Source: Ferrimonas balearica (lineage in GTDB: Bacteria; Pseudomonadota; Gammaproteobacteria; Enterobacterales; Shewanellaceae). Taken from it: a stretch of DNA of 64,000 bases. The stretch lies in contig NZ_JAHVHW010000007.1 of assembly GCF_019802055.1 (NCBI RefSeq), forward strand, positions 186,001-250,000, read 5' to 3'. The notes beneath the pieces were generated by a model that saw nothing but the letters and a program-made list of their open reading frames with translations, ran no database searches and was not told the DNA's origin. Shown here piece by piece: positions 1 to 8,532 of the stretch; positions within the stretch are counted from its first letter, which is position 1, and the number at the start of each line of letters is the position of its first letter. Position numbers and translations under genes: made by a program.

Positions 1-1566
1 ATCTCACTGCTGGGCTGCGCGTTCTCCTTCGGCGTGGCATACCGTATCGCACAAGCGGAACAATCGCTGCTCGAAGAGGAGTTCCGGCACAGCGCCGAAA
101 TTCAGGCCCAGATGGTGAGTTGGCATCTGGGGTCCGCCTTTGACACCCTTACCAATCTAGGCGTGCTGTTTCAGGGCTCAGAAAATGTGAGTCCCGAGGA
201 GTTTGCCGTCGTGGCGGAAGGGATGATCAGCCGCCACCGGGAGATCAAAGCGCTGGAGTGGGTGCCGGTGGTCAACCACCCGCAGCGGGCCGAGATGGAA
301 TCGGCCTGGCGGCTCCGCTACCCCGGTTTTACTTTCAGCGAACTGGTCAACGGTGTGATGGTGGAAGCACGTCCCCGCCAGACCTACTTTCCGGTTTACT
401 ACGTTGAGCCTCTGGCAGGCAATGAACGCGCATTCGGGTTTGATCTCGGCTCTGAGCCGGTGCGATTAAAGACGCTGCAGGAGGCCAGGGATCAGGGCGA
501 GATGCGGGCCACCGGCGCCATTCAACTGGTTCAGGATGGTCAGGTGACGCAATCGGTCCTGGTGATGCTGCCGGTGTATCGGGGGATGCCCGGTACCCTG
601 TCCAGTCGTCGTGATGCCTTGATGGGGTATGTGCTGGGGGCCTTCCAGATAGAATCGTTGGCGCAGATCCTGTTTTTCAATCGCGCGCACAGCCGCATCG
701 ATTTCCGCTTGCTGGATGACAGTGCGGATGGCGAGGTGCTGGTGACGGTGGGTGATTTTGATGAGGCGATGACCACCTGGACGCATGATATGCCGCTCAA
801 GGATGTGGCGGGTCGCCAGTGGCGGCTGCAGGCGCGTCCTCAGGTTGGGTTTTTCAGGGAGCAGCGGACACTGATGCCCTGGGTTATCGCCGTTGGCGGG
901 CCACTGCTGGTGCTGATCCTGGCCAGCATGGTGTATCAACTGACTCAACGTAACCGGGCCATCGCCGCACTGGTGGAGCAACGCACCGAGGAGTTGGATG
1001 AGGCGAACCGTAAGCTGATTCAGCTGACCCTGACTGACAGCCTGACCGATGTGGGTAACCGGCGCCAGTTTGATCAGTGGTTGGGAGCGGAGTGGGACGC
1101 CGGGCGGCGCAGCGGCCGGCCCTTGACCCTGATGCTGGCGGACGTCGACTTTTTCAAAGCTTACAACGACAACTATGGGCACCGGGCCGGAGATAAGGCG
1201 CTGCGACAGATTGCCACCACCTTCAAAACCGGCCTGCACCGCCCCCGGGACTTGGTGGCCCGCTACGGCGGTGAGGAGTTTGCCTTGCTGCTGCCGGAAA
1301 CTGCCGATAACGTGCCGTTGCTGGCTCAGGCCCTGTGCGACGCTATCGCCCGGTTGGGGATCCGCCATGAACACGGTGGCCTGACTGGTGTGGTGACGGT
1401 CAGCATCGGGGTGGCCACACTGGTTCCTGCCGTGGACCAGACGCCGGAAAACCTGGTCGATCTGGCGGATCAGGCCCTCTATCGGGCTAAGTCTGAGGGG
1501 CGCAATCGGGTGGTCTGCTACGGGGGAAAGGTGACGCTGCAACTGGCGCCGGAGCGCGCCGATTAA
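1..1566 (+). CDS. CHASE-GGDEF diguanylate cyclase (5' partial)
   Basis: Membrane-bound enzyme that makes cyclic di-GMP from two GTP in response to a periplasmic cue. The frame is open to the window edge and the first visible residues (ISLLGCAFSFGVAY) are hydrophobic, so a first membrane helix and the true start lie upstream; a GTG at 34 would cut into it. Next comes a CHASE sensor domain (residues about 50-230 of the visible part, with the typical EWVPVVNHPQR and AFGFDLGSEPVR stretches), a second membrane helix near residues 292-313, a short coiled linker and a GGDEF domain. The active-site motif is GGEEF (about 423-427), compatible with activity. RPRD lies exactly five residues before it, matching the product-inhibition I-site RxxD. 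No EAL domain is present. The ligand is unknown. Confidence 0.9.
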   Translation: MSLLGCAFSFGVAYRIAQAEQSLLEEEFRHSAEIQAQMVSWHLGSAFDTLTNLGVLFQGSENVSPEEFAVVAEGMISRHREIKALEWVPVVNHPQRAEMESAWRLRYPGFTFSELVNGVMVEARPRQTYFPVYYVEPLAGNERAFGFDLGSEPVRLKTLQEARDQGEMRATGAIQLVQDGQVTQSVLVMLPVYRGMPGTLSSRRDALMGYVLGAFQIESLAQILFFNRAHSRIDFRLLDDSADGEVLVTVGDFDEAMTTWTHDMPLKDVAGRQWRLQARPQVGFFREQRTLMPWVIAVGGPLLVLILASMVYQLTQRNRAIAALVEQRTEELDEANRKLIQLTLTDSLTDVGNRRQFDQWLGAEWDAGRRSGRPLTLMLADVDFFKAYNDNYGHRAGDKALRQIATTFKTGLHRPRDLVARYGGEEFALLLPETADNVPLLAQALCDAIARLGIRHEHGGLTGVVTVSIGVATLVPAVDQTPENLVDLADQALYRAKSEGRNRVVCYGGKVTLQLAPERAD

Positions 1567-2201
1567 TCGTCCCGGCGGTCCCCGATAATTCGGGCCGGGC
1601 TGCCTGCCACTTTGGCGTAGGGGGGCACATCCCGGGTCACCACGGCGCCCATGCCGATCACCGCGTGATCACCGATGGTTACGCCATCGACGATGCCCGC
1701 CCGGGCGCCAATCCACACATCCTTGCCTATCACCACCCCTTGTGAGGTGACCGGCTGCTGGTAGAGCGGCCGGTCCAGCGCCATGCCGTGGTTGAAGGCG
1801 TAGATGGAGACGCCGTGGGCAATCCGGGTCTGGTTGCCAATTCGGATCCCGGCCCTTCCGCCATCCAGGCTGCAGCCGTGGTTAATGCTCACTTCCCCTT
1901 CGATGTGGATGGGGCCATGGAGGAAACAGTTGGCGGCAATCATGGTACGGGGCCCGATATGGACCGGACGGCCCGGCTCCGCAAACAGCGCCAGATCCGG
2001 GGCCAGGAAACACGCCTCGCCAATGGTCACGGTTTCCAGGGCGGCCAGCCGCGACTGGATCTCCGCCTGCCAGGGCTCCGCCCAGGCTCGGTGTTTGGGC
2101 TTGAGACGATAATAGAGCCAGGGCATCCAGGCGAGTCGACGTTGATGCTGAGCGCGGTACGCTTCCGGGGTCAGAGCCGTCACACCCGCACCACTTCGCA
2201 C
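1563..2201 (-). CDS. Left-handed beta-helix (hexapeptide) acyltransferase
   Basis: Acyltransferase of the hexapeptide-repeat superfamily, close to the maltose/galactoside O-acetyltransferase (WbbJ/LacA-like) group, which uses acetyl-CoA on a sugar or related hydroxyl. Repeats of the form [IV]GxxxxI run from about residue 80 to 200, with the characteristic ending GMGAVVTRDVPPYAKVAGSPA. A likely catalytic His lies in the segment YAFNHGMA. The gene converges on the diguanylate cyclase with a 4-bp overlap of ends. Its own start overlaps the 3' end of trmO, so it is probably cotranscribed with trmO and rcsF. The acceptor substrate cannot be read from the sequence. Confidence 0.8.
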   Translation of the reverse strand: MRSGAGVTALTPEAYRAQHQRRLAWMPWLYYRLKPKHRAWAEPWQAEIQSRLAALETVTIGEACFLAPDLALFAEPGRPVHIGPRTMIAANCFLHGPIHIEGEVSINHGCSLDGGRAGIRIGNQTRIAHGVSIYAFNHGMALDRPLYQQPVTSQGVVIGKDVWIGARAGIVDGVTIGDHAVIGMGAVVTRDVPPYAKVAGSPARIIGDRRDD

Positions 2202-2881
2202 ACAGCGTTGACGCCGTCGATCACCTGCCAGCGCAGATCCCAGTCATAGAGCTGCACGCCGTAGACCCGCTCCGGCTCTGCTTGCTGATAGGCGGGGCGG
2301 GGGTCCTGAGCCAGCACCTGGCGGGCCAGTTCGATAAAGCCGGGCTGGGCCTTCTCAGCGGCGGCCAGTTGGGCTTCCGCCTGAGGCTGCACGCTCATCG
2401 GCATCTGCTCAGGCGCGTCGTGAGCGTAGCCCCCCAGGGCGTCCGGGTGGGCATCGGAGTAGGGAATATAGGGTTTGATGTCGTAGATGGGCGTGCCATC
2501 CAACAGGTCGATCCCTTCCACCTCCAGGTAGTGCTGTTTGCCCTGCTGACCGATGCCGTGCAGTCGCACCACGGATAGGCCCAGGCCGTTGGGACGGAAG
2601 GTGGAGCGGGTAGCAAAGACGCCGAGCCGCACATTGCCGCCCAGACGGGGAGGGCGCACCGTGGGTTTCCAGCCCTGTGCCTGGTTCTCATGGAAGCCCC
2701 AGATCAGCCAGAGGTGGGAGAACTGCTCCAGCCCCTTCAGGATCTCCGGGCGATTGCACTCACCCTGCAACAGCAGTCGCCCAATGGCGGCGGGCACCAG
2801 GTTGGGCTGACGTGGGATGGCAAACTTCTGACGATAGGGGGATTGGCACAGGGCCACCGGTGTCAGCAGGTGCTCAGTCAT
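2180..2881 (-). CDS. trmO: tRNA (N6-threonylcarbamoyladenosine37-N6)-methyltransferase TrmO
   Basis: SAM-dependent methyltransferase that adds a methyl group to t6A37 of certain tRNAs (formerly TsaA/YaeB family). At 233 aa it has the usual length. Family stretches are seen: SPYRQKFAIPRQP near the N-terminus, LWLIWGFHEN, TRSTFRPNGLGLSVVRL and VEGIDLLDGTPIYDIKPYIPY. The start codon overlaps the end of rcsF by 8 bp, suggesting translational coupling. The rcsF-trmO pair is also adjacent in enterobacteria, which supports both assignments. Confidence 0.93.
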   Translation of the reverse strand: MTEHLLTPVALCQSPYRQKFAIPRQPNLVPAAIGRLLLQGECNRPEILKGLEQFSHLWLIWGFHENQAQGWKPTVRPPRLGGNVRLGVFATRSTFRPNGLGLSVVRLHGIGQQGKQHYLEVEGIDLLDGTPIYDIKPYIPYSDAHPDALGGYAHDAPEQMPMSVQPQAEAQLAAAEKAQPGFIELARQVLAQDPRPAYQQAEPERVYGVQLYDWDLRWQVIDGVNAVCEVVRV

Positions 2882-3257
2882 CCTGAGACTCCAGCTTCAG
2901 CGCTTTGCCATAGCAGGCGCGAGCGCTGGTGCAGCCCGGCTGCTCCTCGAGAGGGATGCATTGATGCAGGCGCACCGCGTTGGCTCCGAGTTTGCCCGCT
3001 TCCAGCCGCATCTCGGTGCGCGCGTCCGCATCATTGGCTGGTACATCCTGAGGACGTTGCTGACAGCTGATCCCTTCCACCAGACCCAGTACCTCAGCGT
3101 TGCCAATGGGCGTCTCCGGGCTCAGCAGTTGAACCTGGCTGGGGGCGAAGTACTGCTCGAATTCGGAGCGATCCAGGTTGGAGTCGATGGCGTAGTCACC
3201 GGCACAACCGGTCAGGGCGAGGCCGCACAGCGGCAGAAGGGAGAGAAGACGGGGCAT
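2874..3257 (-). CDS. rcsF: RcsF-like outer-membrane stress-sensing lipoprotein
   Basis: 127-residue lipoprotein with a signal peptide and lipobox ending LTGC. The C-terminal half reads like RcsF: GLVEGISCQQ, an Arg-rich linker, KLGANAVRLHQC, then PGC and RACYGKAL. Four cysteines in the mature C-terminal domain match the two disulfides of RcsF. In enterobacteria RcsF senses envelope damage and feeds the Rcs phosphorelay. No rcsB, rcsC, rcsD or igaA gene is in this window, so the downstream partner here is unknown. The position next to trmO is the conserved neighbourhood. The assignment comes from motif reading and synteny; the N-terminal 40 residues are not distinctive. Confidence 0.8.
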   Translation of the reverse strand: MPRLLSLLPLCGLALTGCAGDYAIDSNLDRSEFEQYFAPSQVQLLSPETPIGNAEVLGLVEGISCQQRPQDVPANDADARTEMRLEAGKLGANAVRLHQCIPLEEQPGCTSARACYGKALKLESQDD

Positions 3258-3305
3258 AAGCTCATCAGAGTGATCAGAGTATGCCCCGATTGTATCAAGG
3301 ATTTA

Positions 3306-4568
3306 TCAGCGCTGGCGGTACTTTTGGTAGAGCCGCTCGTGGCGGTTGTCCAGGTCCACCAAACGGCCATCCAGGTAGAGACCGACGACGTTGCCCTGGG
3401 CCATATCCAGCAGGTCGCCCTGTGTGATCACCAGACTGGCGCGCTGGCCAACGGCCAGGTCACCCAGCCCTTCAGCACCCAGCAGTTGAGCGGGGACCGA
3501 GGTGATTGCCGCCAGAGCCACGTCACGGGGCAGACCATAGGCGACGGCCTGACCGGCCGCGAAGGCCAGGTTTCGGCTGTCCCAGCTGCCGGTCCATGCC
3601 AGTGCCAGGGTGATGCCACTGTCGTGCATCAGTGACGGCAGGGAGAAGGCAAAGTCGTAGGGCTCGTCAACACGGCGCGGCAGCCCATTGGCGTGGGTGT
3701 AGATCACCGGGATCGCCATGGCCACCAGTCGCTCTGCCACCCGGACCGCGTCGTACCCGCCCACAATGACCGCCTTGAAACCGTATTGCTCGACCAGGTC
3801 CAGAGCCTGGTTGATCTGACGGGCATCGTCCGCATGAATAAACAGGGTCAGCTTGCCCTCAAACAAGGGTCGCATCGCTTCCCACCGGGTATCCAGAGGC
3901 AGGGAGCCATCCTGGGCCAGATGATAGCGCTGGGCCGCTTCAAAGGTCTGGTATACCTCCTCAAGGCGGTTTTGACGCTGCTTCTGGGTCTGCTGACGCG
4001 CGTCGCTGTCCCCCTGGGGCAGATCCGCACGGGGCCAGTAAAGGTGCAGGCCGGTATCCTGCTGTACCAGACTGTCCCGCAGGTTCCAGCCGTCCAGCGA
4101 TACCAGAGCGGAGCGGCCGGCAAGCAGGTCTCCCTCCGGTACCAGTTGGGCGTAGCCAATGCCGTTGCGGCGTACCGTGGGGATCACCTCGGAGTCCGGG
4201 TTAAAGGCCACACTGGCGCGAAGCTGGGGGTTGTGGTCGGTCACTTCGTAGCTGTCCACGGTGCTGCGGACCATACCGATCTCCCGCAGGCCTAACTGGC
4301 TGTCCAGCGCCACCATGGTGGGGTAGAGGTGGTAGCCGGTGAGGTCGCGGACCTCGGCATCAGCGGGAACGCTCAGTTCAGTGCCGATGGCCAGAATCTT
4401 GCCATCCGCCATCAGTAGGTCCGCTTCAGGCAGCTCGCCCTGAGCGACGGTGTGAATGGTCGCGCCTTTAAGCAGCACCGGACCTTGCGCCTTGCCGGGC
4501 AAGAGGTCATGGGCCTGAACTGGCACCAGGCTGGCCACCAGGGCCAAAGTAAGAGTCAACAATCGCAT
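3306..4568 (-). CDS. Amidohydrolase-fold protein, degenerate metal site
   Basis: 420-aa secreted or periplasmic protein with a signal peptide (cleavage probably after VPVQA). The architecture is that of imidazolonepropionase-type amidohydrolases: a beta-sandwich start (LLKGATIHTVAQGELPEADLLMADGKI), a barrel, and a C-terminal ending of the kind LGDLAVGQRASLVITQGDLLD. The position where the family has the HxH metal motif reads HLYPTMVALDSQ, with no HxH. Metal ligands are therefore missing and ordinary hydrolase activity is doubtful. It resembles the N-terminal half of the neighbouring 1018-aa protein, lies 12 bp downstream of it, and was probably made by duplication. It may be a partner or structural subunit of that protein. 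Confidence 0.75.
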   Translation of the reverse strand: MRLLTLTLALVASLVPVQAHDLLPGKAQGPVLLKGATIHTVAQGELPEADLLMADGKILAIGTELSVPADAEVRDLTGYHLYPTMVALDSQLGLREIGMVRSTVDSYEVTDHNPQLRASVAFNPDSEVIPTVRRNGIGYAQLVPEGDLLAGRSALVSLDGWNLRDSLVQQDTGLHLYWPRADLPQGDSDARQQTQKQRQNRLEEVYQTFEAAQRYHLAQDGSLPLDTRWEAMRPLFEGKLTLFIHADDARQINQALDLVEQYGFKAVIVGGYDAVRVAERLVAMAIPVIYTHANGLPRRVDEPYDFAFSLPSLMHDSGITLALAWTGSWDSRNLAFAAGQAVAYGLPRDVALAAITSVPAQLLGAEGLGDLAVGQRASLVITQGDLLDMAQGNVVGLYLDGRLVDLDNRHERLYQKYRQR

Positions 4569-4580
4569 GCTTTGGATTCC

Positions 4581-7500
4581 TTAGTGGTGATGCATGACCA
4601 GACGGCCATTCACAAAGTGGCTGATGGAGTCGCAGTGCCATTCCGGTGTCTCTTCCGGAGTCACATCGCTGTCACCACTGCCTGCCGGAGCATCGTCTTC
4701 AAGCAGCTTCTGCAGCAGGGCCTGACGCTCCTCGGCGATGCGCTGTCGCTCCGCCTGGTCCCGACTCCGGTCAAAGTAGGCCTGACCGGCAATCCAGGTG
4801 GTTTCTGCCCGGGCGTAGACCGACAGCGGATTGTCACTCCACAGCACCAGATCCGCCTGTTTGCCCTCTTCAATGGAACCCACCAGATGGTCAATCTTCA
4901 GCTGCTGTGCCGGGTTGATGGTGATCATCTTCCAGGCTTCCTCGGGGCTCATGTCGCAATACATCACCGACTTGGCCGCTTCCTGATTGAGTTTGCGGAT
5001 CAGGTCCCGGCTGTCGGAGTTGATGCTGGTGTTCACCCCCTGCTCGGTCATCAGGCAGGCGTTCTGGGGAATGGCGTCATACACCTCGAACTTGTAGGCC
5101 CACCAGTCAGAAAAGGTGGAAGCGGTGGTGCCGGCGGCAGCCATCTCCCGGGCCACCTTGTACCCTTCAAGAATGTGGGTGAAGGTCTGAACCTTAAAGT
5201 CCATCTCCTGCGCCAGATCCAGCAGGGCGATGATCTCCGACTGAACGTATGAGTGAACGTGGATGTGGCGCTGCTCCTCCAGGATCTCGGCCAGTGCTTC
5301 CAGACGGTAGTCAGGACGCGGTGCCAGAGTGCGGCGTTGAGTGCTGCGGCTCATATCCTGGTATTCCGCCTGAGCAGTACGGTACTCCCGCGCAGCCTGG
5401 AACGCGTCACGGTATAGTGCCTCGACGCCCATCCGGGACTGCGGGTAGCGGGAGACATAGTCATCCCCCCAGTTGGACTGCTTGACGTTCTCTCCCAGGG
5501 CAAACTTGATGCTGGCTGGGGCGGCGCTGAATTTGAGCCCCTCCGCGCCTTCACCCCAGCGCAGCTGAATGGTCTGCGCCTGACCGCCAATGGGGTTGGC
5601 GCTGCCGTGCAGCAGTTGGGCGGTGGTTACGCCTCCGGCCAGAGCGCGGTAGATATGGATATCGTTAGGGTCCAGAACGTCGCCAATCCGCACTTCAGAG
5701 GTGATGGCGTCCGACCCTTCGTTGGTGCCGCCATACAGCGCAATGTGGGAGTGCTCGTCGATGATCCCGGCACTGAGGTGTTTGCCGGTGGCATCAATGA
5801 TTCGGTAGCCACGCGGGGTCTTCAGATCCTGGCCAATGGCGCGGATTTTGCCGTTGTGTACGAGAACGTCGGTGTTGGTGAGTACACCGGCCTTGGAGGA
5901 GGTCCACACCGTGGCGTTCTGAATGTGCAGGGACTCCGCTTCCGGCAGGGCGCTCAGACCAAAGGCACGGTTGGGGTGGGTGAGTCGGCTGACGTAAGCG
6001 TCAACGGCGCTCTTCTGGGCCGTCGCGGCTTCCTCCTGCTCAATGTTCAATGCAGACAGAGTCAGTGCCTCCATCTCGCCACCGGGCTGCAGCAGGGAGC
6101 CTCGCATCCCCTTGCCATCGGCGACAAAGGTAAAAACGGAGATGCCCGGGATACCAAGCGCATCCAGGCGCGCTTTGGCGCTGAGGTGCTGAGGCGTGAC
6201 GGTGAGGTCAAACAGGTCGATGGTGGCTTCGCCCATGGACAGGGTGCCGCTGAGTGAGTCCGGATTGTCCATCGTGAGCAGCAAGGGGTTATCCCCCAGG
6301 GTCAGCTCATATTCACCCAGATAGGGCGCCGTATGATCCAGGTTGATGGGATGGTGCTGACCGCGAAGATAGAGCGCTTCGATGGTGCCATCCTTGAACA
6401 GGTCGCCTCGGGCAACGACCAGGTCGGCGCGATAGCCGGGGGCAATTTTTCCTGCCTGATCCTCAACACCGGCGATCCGGGCGGGGACGGTGGTCAGCGC
6501 GGCCAGGGCTTCATCCTGGCTCAGGCCGTGGTCGAGAGCGGTGCGCAGTCGGGGCCAGAACTGGTCCCCCTCAATGCCATGCTGGGTCAGCGCAAAGGGC
6601 AGGCCAGCCTCGGCAACCGCAGCGGGGTTGCCCGGTGAGCGCTCCCAGTGACGCAGCTGCTGAAGGCTGATATCCAGCGCGTCGTTCACGCTTTCCAGGC
6701 TGGGCTTGGCGGCCTGCTTCAGAGGCAGAATCAGAGTGGCCTGCCACTGGGTCAGGTCCTGAAGACGTTCAAACTCAAGCCCGGTGCCCACCACGGTCGG
6801 CTTGACCTGAAACTCGTTGAGCAGGCGCAGGGCACGAAGGGAATCGTCCGGATGGTGGCTGGCGAAGATCACCGATTGACTGGGCAGGTCACGCAGCGCC
6901 TCAAGGCTGAGCTGACGCTCCAACTCACTGACCAGCGATTTATCTCCCTGCTCCTGATACCAGCGGGCGTCTGACAGCGTCTGACGGATCAGCGCCATCG
7001 CCCCCATGATGGACGCGGGATATTCCTGGTAGGCGCTGCCACGATCAAAACTGAGTTGATGGGCACCGTCGGTTTGATAGATCAATTCATGACTGTTGCC
7101 CTGTCCAAGGGAAACCGTCACTCCTCGTCCCTGAAATACCCCATCCTGATAGGCGGAATGAACACTGGTAAATCCGTTGTTCAACCAGTTCTCTGCGGAG
7201 TCGTCAGGATGAAAATGTTCCGCCCAGCGCATTTCACTGTGTACTGCGCTGTTATGGTGACGAGCACCGACCGGAGATATTTGGTAAACCGGGGCTTCTT
7301 CTGGGGCTTCGGGATATTCCCAGCTCAGTCCATATTGAGAATAGGGATCAATAAATCCCGGATACAGGGTATAGCCGGTCAAATCGACTTCAAATGCCCC
7401 TTTGGGAATCTCACTGTGCTCAGAAACCGTACGGATAATGCCGTTATCAATGATGATTGTGGCGTTCTCAAGCACCTTTCCCGGTTGTGTCACTATTCGT

Positions 7501-7637
7501 GCATGGGTCAGTGCTGTGAGGCTGGGGGTTTTATCCCGGATACCTAATTCTGGCTGGATTTGATTTGCCAATCCTGGCTGACTGATTAGGCTGAGTCCGG
7601 CCAGGACGCCTAATACCCTTTGTCGTTCCACAACCAT
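4581..7637 (-). CDS. Double amidohydrolase-domain exported protein
   Basis: 1018-aa protein with an N-terminal signal peptide, then two amidohydrolase-fold units. The first (about residues 40-430) has GYTLYPGFIDPYSQYG where HxH is expected, so its metal site looks lost. The second (about 570-1000) has an intact site: GIIDEHSHIALYGG, a Lys in ASIKFALGENVK, His residues in HVHSYVQSE and FTHILEGY, and SINSDSRDLIRK for the last acidic ligand. Family knowledge suggests hydrolysis of a cyclic amide or dipeptide-like substrate outside the cytoplasm; the substrate is unknown. The 420-aa paralogue follows after 12 bp in the same orientation. The C-terminus ends in a short His-rich tail (LVMHHH). Confidence 0.8.
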   Translation of the reverse strand: MVVERQRVLGVLAGLSLISQPGLANQIQPELGIRDKTPSLTALTHARIVTQPGKVLENATIIIDNGIIRTVSEHSEIPKGAFEVDLTGYTLYPGFIDPYSQYGLSWEYPEAPEEAPVYQISPVGARHHNSAVHSEMRWAEHFHPDDSAENWLNNGFTSVHSAYQDGVFQGRGVTVSLGQGNSHELIYQTDGAHQLSFDRGSAYQEYPASIMGAMALIRQTLSDARWYQEQGDKSLVSELERQLSLEALRDLPSQSVIFASHHPDDSLRALRLLNEFQVKPTVVGTGLEFERLQDLTQWQATLILPLKQAAKPSLESVNDALDISLQQLRHWERSPGNPAAVAEAGLPFALTQHGIEGDQFWPRLRTALDHGLSQDEALAALTTVPARIAGVEDQAGKIAPGYRADLVVARGDLFKDGTIEALYLRGQHHPINLDHTAPYLGEYELTLGDNPLLLTMDNPDSLSGTLSMGEATIDLFDLTVTPQHLSAKARLDALGIPGISVFTFVADGKGMRGSLLQPGGEMEALTLSALNIEQEEAATAQKSAVDAYVSRLTHPNRAFGLSALPEAESLHIQNATVWTSSKAGVLTNTDVLVHNGKIRAIGQDLKTPRGYRIIDATGKHLSAGIIDEHSHIALYGGTNEGSDAITSEVRIGDVLDPNDIHIYRALAGGVTTAQLLHGSANPIGGQAQTIQLRWGEGAEGLKFSAAPASIKFALGENVKQSNWGDDYVSRYPQSRMGVEALYRDAFQAAREYRTAQAEYQDMSRSTQRRTLAPRPDYRLEALAEILEEQRHIHVHSYVQSEIIALLDLAQEMDFKVQTFTHILEGYKVAREMAAAGTTASTFSDWWAYKFEVYDAIPQNACLMTEQGVNTSINSDSRDLIRKLNQEAAKSVMYCDMSPEEAWKMITINPAQQLKIDHLVGSIEEGKQADLVLWSDNPLSVYARAETTWIAGQAYFDRSRDQAERQRIAEERQALLQKLLEDDAPAGSGDSDVTPEETPEWHCDSISHFVNGRLVMHHH

Positions 7638-7755
7638 GTGGCACTCCCTGTTCTAATTATTGCTGAGTGGGGAGGGCATTATCTGGTGTGGGCCACAGGC
7701 TTGGCAACCTTGGGGTTACATCTCAGTCACGGAAAATGTAACGAGGGATGAAACA

Positions 7756-7785
7756 AAAAACGGCCGCCTAAGCGACCGTTTCATC
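7756..7785 (-). terminator. Rho-independent terminator of the H-NS gene
   Basis: On the minus strand AAACGGTCGC pairs with GCGGCCGTTT around a short loop (one G-T wobble), followed by a T-rich stretch. It lies 16 bp past the stop codon at 7801. Confidence 0.8.
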
Positions 7786-7800
7786 AAGCAATGATGCCAA

Positions 7801-8196
7801 TTACTTAATCAGGAACTCATCCAGAGAGTGGCCAGCGTCCAACTTCTCTTTGATGGCCTTGGGAGTACGACCCTGGCCGGTCCAGGTGATGTGCTCGCCA
7901 TCAACAACGATTTCGTACTTAGGCGGACGCGGAGCGCGCTTCTTGCGAGGAGCGGCTTCGGCCATAATATTCAGTTCTTCCAGGCTGATGCCATCTTCAG
8001 CCAGCTGTTTGCGGATGGCTTCAATTTTGGCCAGACGCTCTGCATTGGCAGCACTTTCAGCGGCCAGTTCTTCTTCACGCTCTTCTGCAATCTTCTGCAT
8101 TTTAGCGATTACTTCGTTCAACTCATCCAGAGTCAAACCTTTTAATTGGGCTTTCAGGCGACGACCGTGAGTCAAGATCTCAAGAAAATCTACCAT
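7801..8196 (-). CDS. hns: H-NS family nucleoid-structuring protein
   Basis: 131-aa DNA-binding protein that silences AT-rich and acquired DNA. The N-terminal oligomerisation region (MVDFLEILTHGRRLKAQLKG, then a charged coiled coil to about residue 65) is joined by a basic linker (RKKRAPRPPK) to the C-terminal domain, with WTGQGRTPKAIKEKL corresponding to the TWTGQGRTP minor-groove hook. The chosen ATG at 8196 is preceded by AAGG at good spacing and gives a family-like N-terminus; an in-frame ATG eight codons upstream is less likely. It is a monocistronic gene with its own terminator and a promoter-like region. H-NS or StpA-like paralogues cannot be told apart from sequence alone. Confidence 0.9.
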   Translation of the reverse strand: MVDFLEILTHGRRLKAQLKGLTLDELNEVIAKMQKIAEEREEELAAESAANAERLAKIEAIRKQLAEDGISLEELNIMAEAAPRKKRAPRPPKYEIVVDGEHITWTGQGRTPKAIKEKLDAGHSLDEFLIK

Positions 8197-8532
8197 GTTG
8201 CTTAAACCTTTTCTGAACACTTGGAGGGGTCTAATAAAACTACTACCTGATTATAATAGTGTCATTTCAAATTGAAAGCGTATTTTTTGTGTTCATTTTG
8301 TCCTAAATCCTTTCCAAATTATCCTAATCCCGGCGTATTTCTTATTCAGTCTCGGTTCACCTTCGTTTTGGATTAGTGAATATCGTTGGTTTTTGGTGAG
8401 TGAATAATCTCTATTAATCTTCAATAACCCCGCTGCCAAGCGCCCTTCAGCACCATGTTGACGTTTACGTTAACAGAAAGTAGAGTGAGGCCAGGATTGC
8501 GGCACTGTGCCGGTACGCAATAAGGACTGACA
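8197..8532. promoter_or_regulatory. Divergent promoter region between hns and etfBA
   Basis: 336 bp without a gene, noticeably AT-rich compared with its surroundings. For hns (minus strand) a TATAAT -10 box lies at 8255-8250, with TTTCAA 16 bp further out as a weak -35. The segment 8265-8277 (TTTCAAATTGAAA) is a perfect palindrome overlapping that -35. For etfB (plus strand) TTGACG at 8458-8463 and TAGAGT at 8481-8486 are spaced 17 bp. An operator-like sequence overlaps the latter -35 (see separate entry). Confidence 0.5.
8458..8480 (+). promoter_or_regulatory. LiuR-like operator in the etfBA promoter
   Basis: The sequence is TTGACGTTTACG, then TTAAC and AGAAAG. On the opposite strand the thiolase/valine operon promoter (44173-44196) carries TTGACGTTTACG, then GCAAC and GTAAAG. 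The two sites match at 20 of 23 positions when one extra base is allowed. Here it covers the putative -35 TTGACG. From memory this resembles the TTTACG/CGTAAA-type operators assigned to LiuR; binding by LiuR is inferred. Confidence 0.55.

Noticed and set aside
466-1542. A 358-codon open frame opposite the diguanylate cyclase
   Set aside because: Antisense to a clear CHASE-GGDEF gene, no recognisable domain and no ribosome binding site.
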